Origin: Ziziphus jujuba
Lineage: Eukaryota > Streptophyta > Magnoliopsida > Rosales > Rhamnaceae
Direction of reading: 5' to 3'
Assembly (NCBI RefSeq): GCF_031755915.1
Contig: NC_083379.1
Coordinates: 12,323,501-12,387,500, forward strand
DNA length: 64,000 bases
The notes beneath the pieces were generated by a model. That model saw only the letters and a list, made by a program, of their open reading frames with translations, had not been told where the DNA came from and made no database searches. How positions within the stretch are numbered: position 1 is the first letter of the stretch; each line of letters begins with the position of its first letter. Made by a program: the position numbers and the translations under genes. Shown here piece by piece: positions 60,374 to 64,000 of this stretch.

Positions 60374-63300
60374 TCAGCTGTCTAACAATCCCATACAGGA
60401 CACATGCTCCTCAAATACGCCTACGGGTAAGGCTTTGGTCAGTGGATCTACCACCATGTTGTAAGTAGGCATGTGAACAACAGTAATGAGGCCTTCTTCA
60501 ACTTTCTCCTTAACCACAAAATACTTAATATCAATGTATCTCACACCAAGGGTATCTTTTAAATTATTGGAGAAAGATACTGTTGCAGTATTGTCACAAT
60601 ACATCATAATAGGTCTCTCAATGGAGTCAACCACTCCTAAATCATGAATAAAATTCTGAAGCCAAACTGCATGACGAGTAGCCTCATAACACACCACATA
60701 CTCTGCCTCCATAGTCAAGGATGCTGTCACTGACTATTTGGCACTGTGCCAAGATACAGCACCTCCTACTATGATAAATATATAACCAGTGGTAGATTTC
60801 TTATCATCCACACAGCCTTTATAATCTGCATCACTATAACCAACAACATCTAGGGAGTTGGTACGTCGATATGTCAACATATGATCTTTAGTACTCTGAA
60901 GTTATCTAAAGACCTTCTTAACTGCTTGGTAATGAAAAGGAGCAGGATTGCTCATAAATTTACCAAGCACACCCATAACAAAAGCTATATCAAGCCGTGT
61001 ACATACTTAACCATACATCAAACTATCCACTGCTGAAGAATAGCGAACATTTCTCATCGCCATCCTCTCTTTATCATTTTTGCTATATTGATCCTTAGAA
61101 AATCTTTCACCCTTTGTGACCGGTACACTTCCAGGAGAACAATTATGCATATTAAATCTCTTAAGGATTCTATCAATATAGGCTCTTTGAGACAATTGCA
61201 ACACATAATTAGTCCTATCTTGAACAATCTTGATGCCCAAAACAAAAGAAGCCTCTCCAAGATCTTTCATATCAAAATGGTTGAACAACATCTACTTTGT
61301 CTCAACCAACAGGTCAATGTCATTAGTAGCCAGAAGTATGTCATCAACATACAACACCAGAAATATAAAACTGCTCCCACTGACTTTTATATATATGCAT
61401 CTATCAACAACATTCTCCTTAAAGCCATTTTGGATAACAACCTCATCAAACTTAAGATACCATTGCCTCGAAGCCTACTTAAGACCATAAATTGACTTCT
61501 TAAGCTTACAAACCAAATTACCATTACCTGTTTGTTGGAAGCCAACTGGTTGAACCATTACACATTTTCAAATAAATCATCATTCAGAAAAGCAGTTTTA
61601 ACATCCATCTGATGCAACTCTGGGTCATAATATGCCACAACTGTCAAAATGATTATAAAAGAATCCTTTGTGGATACAGGAGAGAATGTCTCTGTGTAAT
61701 CAATTCTTTCCTTCTGGCTAAACCCTTTAGTTACAAGTCTAGCCTTATACCTCTCTACTTGACCATTAGAGTCTATTTTAGTCTTAAAGACTCATTTGCA
61801 CCCTATAAGCTTGCTACCCAATGGTAACTCAACCAAATCCCAAACACCATTTAATGCCATGGATTTCATTTCATCTTCCATTGCATCCAACAAAAAATTT
61901 GAGTGTGAACTGCTTATGGATTCCTCATAAGTGACTAGATCTGAATCATCACTTATGTCAAAATCATGCTCTTGCAAGTAAATCTCATAGTCATCAGGAA
62001 TAGCTGATATCTTAGTCCTTTATGACTTTCTCAAAGGCACATCAGTATCTACAATAGCTGGGATATTTTGCTCCTCAATGATGGGTTCATCCTGATCAAC
62101 TACTGGTTCATCAACTACTAGATTAATAATATCTCTATCATGAACACAACATTGGGAATGAATACATTTTCTTCTCTAAATTGAGGCTCCCTTGGACCAT
62201 TGCTATCATCAAACCCAAAATCATCTTCAAAATAAACAGCCCTATCTGATTCAACAATTCTCATGGTGTGAGATGGACAAAAGAATCTTGAACCCCTAGA
62301 TCCTATACAATAGCCAACAAAATACCCACTTATAGTTTTATGATCCAACTTCTTAATTTGGGGATTATAAATCCTTACTTCAGCTTTGCAACCGTATACT
62401 CGAAAATGATGCAAATTAGGCTTTCTCCATGATCACAACATAAAAGGAGTCTTAGGAATGGATTTACTTGGAACTTGATTCAAAATATAAGCAGTCATCC
62501 TTAAAGCCTCTCCCCACAAGTAATCTGGCAAACTAGAATTTGCCAACATAAATCGCACCATGTCTAACAAAGTGCGATTTTTCCTCTCAGCTATGCCATT
62601 CTGCTGAGGTGTACCAGGCACTGTATATTACGCATCAATGCCACACTCACGTAAATAAATTGAGAATGGCCCTGGGTTCCGTCCAGTCTCATCATATCTG
62701 CCATAAAATTCACCACCTCTATCAGACCTCATAGCCTTTATCTTCTTATTCATTTGAAGCTCCATCTTTACCTTGAACTCTTTAAAAGCAACTAAAGAAT
62801 CTGACTTCTTACGGATAAGCTCAACATGTCCATAACGAGAAAAATCATCAATGAAGGTAATAAAATACCTATAACCACCCAAAGCAGTTGGTGTAAAAGG
62901 TCCACAAATGTCAGTATGAATTAATTCCAAAACATCTCCACACCTTGCTATCTTATCCTTTCTAACCTTAGAAGTTGATTTCCCTTTCACACATTCAATA
63001 CAAGTTGACAAGTCCGAAAAATCAAGATTGGGAAGTATTCTATCCTTCATTAAACTTTCCATTCTGTGCTTAGAAATATGTCCCAAATGCTTATGCCATA
63101 ACATTGAGGAATTATCATTAACTTTTGGACGTTTAGAAGCAACAATAGGGGCAACAATAGAATTAACAAAATAATTTGGACTATTATTAAATAAATCAAG
63201 TTTATATAAATTGCCACATAAAGTTCCAAAACCAACAACTTTATCATCTTTATACATCTCAACTTTATTATTCCCAAACAAAAAACTAAAACCTTAACTA

Positions 63301-64000
63301 TCCAAAAGTGAAATAGATAACAAATTCCTCCTAATTGAGGGTACATATGAAACTTCTTATCATTCTAAAACATATCCAGTGGCAAGCTTCAACTTGATTG
63401 TTCCCATGATATCCACCTTCACTCTTGAGTTATCTCCCATATAAACATGTTGCTTAAGATTGGTTGGCCTCTTTTGCCTTATCATCCCTTACAATGAATT
63501 AGTAACATGAATTGTTGCTCCAGTATCAAACCACCAAGTATTCAATGGCACATCAATAATATTGATCTCAATCATTAAAATATTACCTTTCTTTTCTTGC
63601 TTTCCCTTCAAATGCCAATAATCTATCTTCTTGTGTCCAACTTTATTGTAATTGCTATACTTTCCATTGAAGTAGGCTTTCCTTTCCTTTATGCGATGAG
63701 CTCCATCCCTAGGCCCTTTTGGCTTCATACCAGAAAACTTCTTCTTGTTGGGCTTAAATCCTTGTCCAGACGTAAATCCTTGTCCAGGCTTAAATCCTTG
63801 TCCTTTCTTTTGGAAAACCCTTTTGGACTTATCTACCTGATGCGAAACTATAGCAACAGATCTTCACCTACTTAGCTTAATATCATCTTTCTCTTTTACA
63901 AGAATAGCAGTTAATTCCCCCAAACTACATCCTTCTTTCTTAGTATTCAAACTAGACCTTATATTATCAAACTGAGATGGAAGACTCTTCATTATCGAAT
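60374..64000 (-). pseudogene. Decayed copia gag-pol remnant
   Basis: Read on the minus strand from the right edge: the end of gag (LGELTAILVKEKDDIKL) and a zinc knuckle whose cysteines are mostly Tyr (SNYNKVGHKKIDYW). Protease follows (WWFDTGATIHVTN), then the integrase finger (WHKHLGHISK to CIECVKGK) and core ([31 protein letters not shown]). Reverse transcriptase shows YKARLVTKGFSQ, MDVKTAFLND and YVDDILLATN. RNase H shows DADYKGC, SLTMEAEYV and VDPLTKALPVGVF. At least eight stops or frame breaks interrupt it, including TAG directly before SVTAS in RNase H. Cys-to-Tyr and CAG-to-TAG changes are what cytosine deamination would give. Confidence 0.88.
63752..63805 (-). repeat. Three 18-bp repeats in copia gag
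   Basis: Tandem units at 63,752, 63,770 and 63,788 encode GQGFKP, with one diverged unit GQGFTS, just upstream of the zinc knuckle of the second copia element. Confidence 0.85.

Larger units (their letters stand above)
59319..64000 (-). mobile_element. Second Ty1-copia retrotransposon, decayed, cut by window edge
   Basis: Minus-strand element, 3' LTR first in window order, then RNase H, reverse transcriptase, integrase, protease and the end of gag in copia order, continuing past 64,000. The insertion point is clear: homology to positions 1-590 stops exactly where the LTR begins. Only one side is in the window, so the target duplication cannot be seen. Many stops show it is old. It is not the same family as the element at 2,167: LTR ends, protease motif and terminal domains differ. 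Confidence 0.9.

Noticed and set aside
1..64000. CRISPR arrays, operons or other bacterial-type systems
   Set aside because: Introns, plant receptor kinases and plant retrotransposons show nuclear plant DNA; no regularly spaced repeat array is present.

Overview
This window looks like nuclear DNA of a flowering plant, most likely a eudicot. It is AT-rich, its genes are split by introns with GT/AG borders, and it holds plant Ty1-copia, Ty3-gypsy-type and hAT-type elements. The gene content is a head-to-tail cluster of wall-associated receptor kinases (WAK/WAKL: galacturonan-binding ectodomain, EGF domain, one membrane helix, cytoplasmic Ser/Thr kinase). All three long copies lie on the minus strand. 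I cannot name the species.

The window is built from three diverged copies of one roughly 12-16 kb segment. Unit A (about 1-25,364) holds WAK copy A (9,611-16,227), a pseudogene. It carries a 4-bp frameshift in exon 2, a 328-bp solo LTR in the kinase exon, and a small LTR-flanked element in intron 1. Unit B (about 31,046-43,629) holds WAK copy B (32,025-37,453), intact, predicted 737 aa. Unit C (about 43,630-59,318) holds WAK copy C (47,676-53,347), intact, predicted 735 aa. Each unit also carries, or has lost, smaller WAK relics: kinase fragments at 1,121-2,030 and 43,630-43,838, N-terminal exon fragments at 7,297-7,470 and 44,311-44,484, and one EGF exon in the opposite orientation at 45,671-45,810.

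Mobile DNA explains most of the differences between units. A nearly complete Ty1-copia element (2,167-6,960) sits in unit A, and its unoccupied target survives in unit C near 43,986. A 2.9-kb gypsy-type solo LTR (27,384-30,287) is nested in an older, truncated LTR of a related family (25,443 to about 31,045), and this pair separates units A and B. Elements with hAT features lie at 21,751-22,267, 24,158-24,840 and 42,170-42,986. A second, decayed Ty1-copia element on the minus strand starts with its 3' LTR at 59,319 and runs off the right edge.

Functionally only copies B and C look able to make receptors. Their kinase exons are nearly identical to each other and to dead copy A, while the middle of the ectodomain differs strongly between A and B/C. 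That fits a recently amplified, birth-and-death receptor family. The rest is introns, 5' and 3' flanks shared between units, and AT-rich DNA with no recognisable gene.
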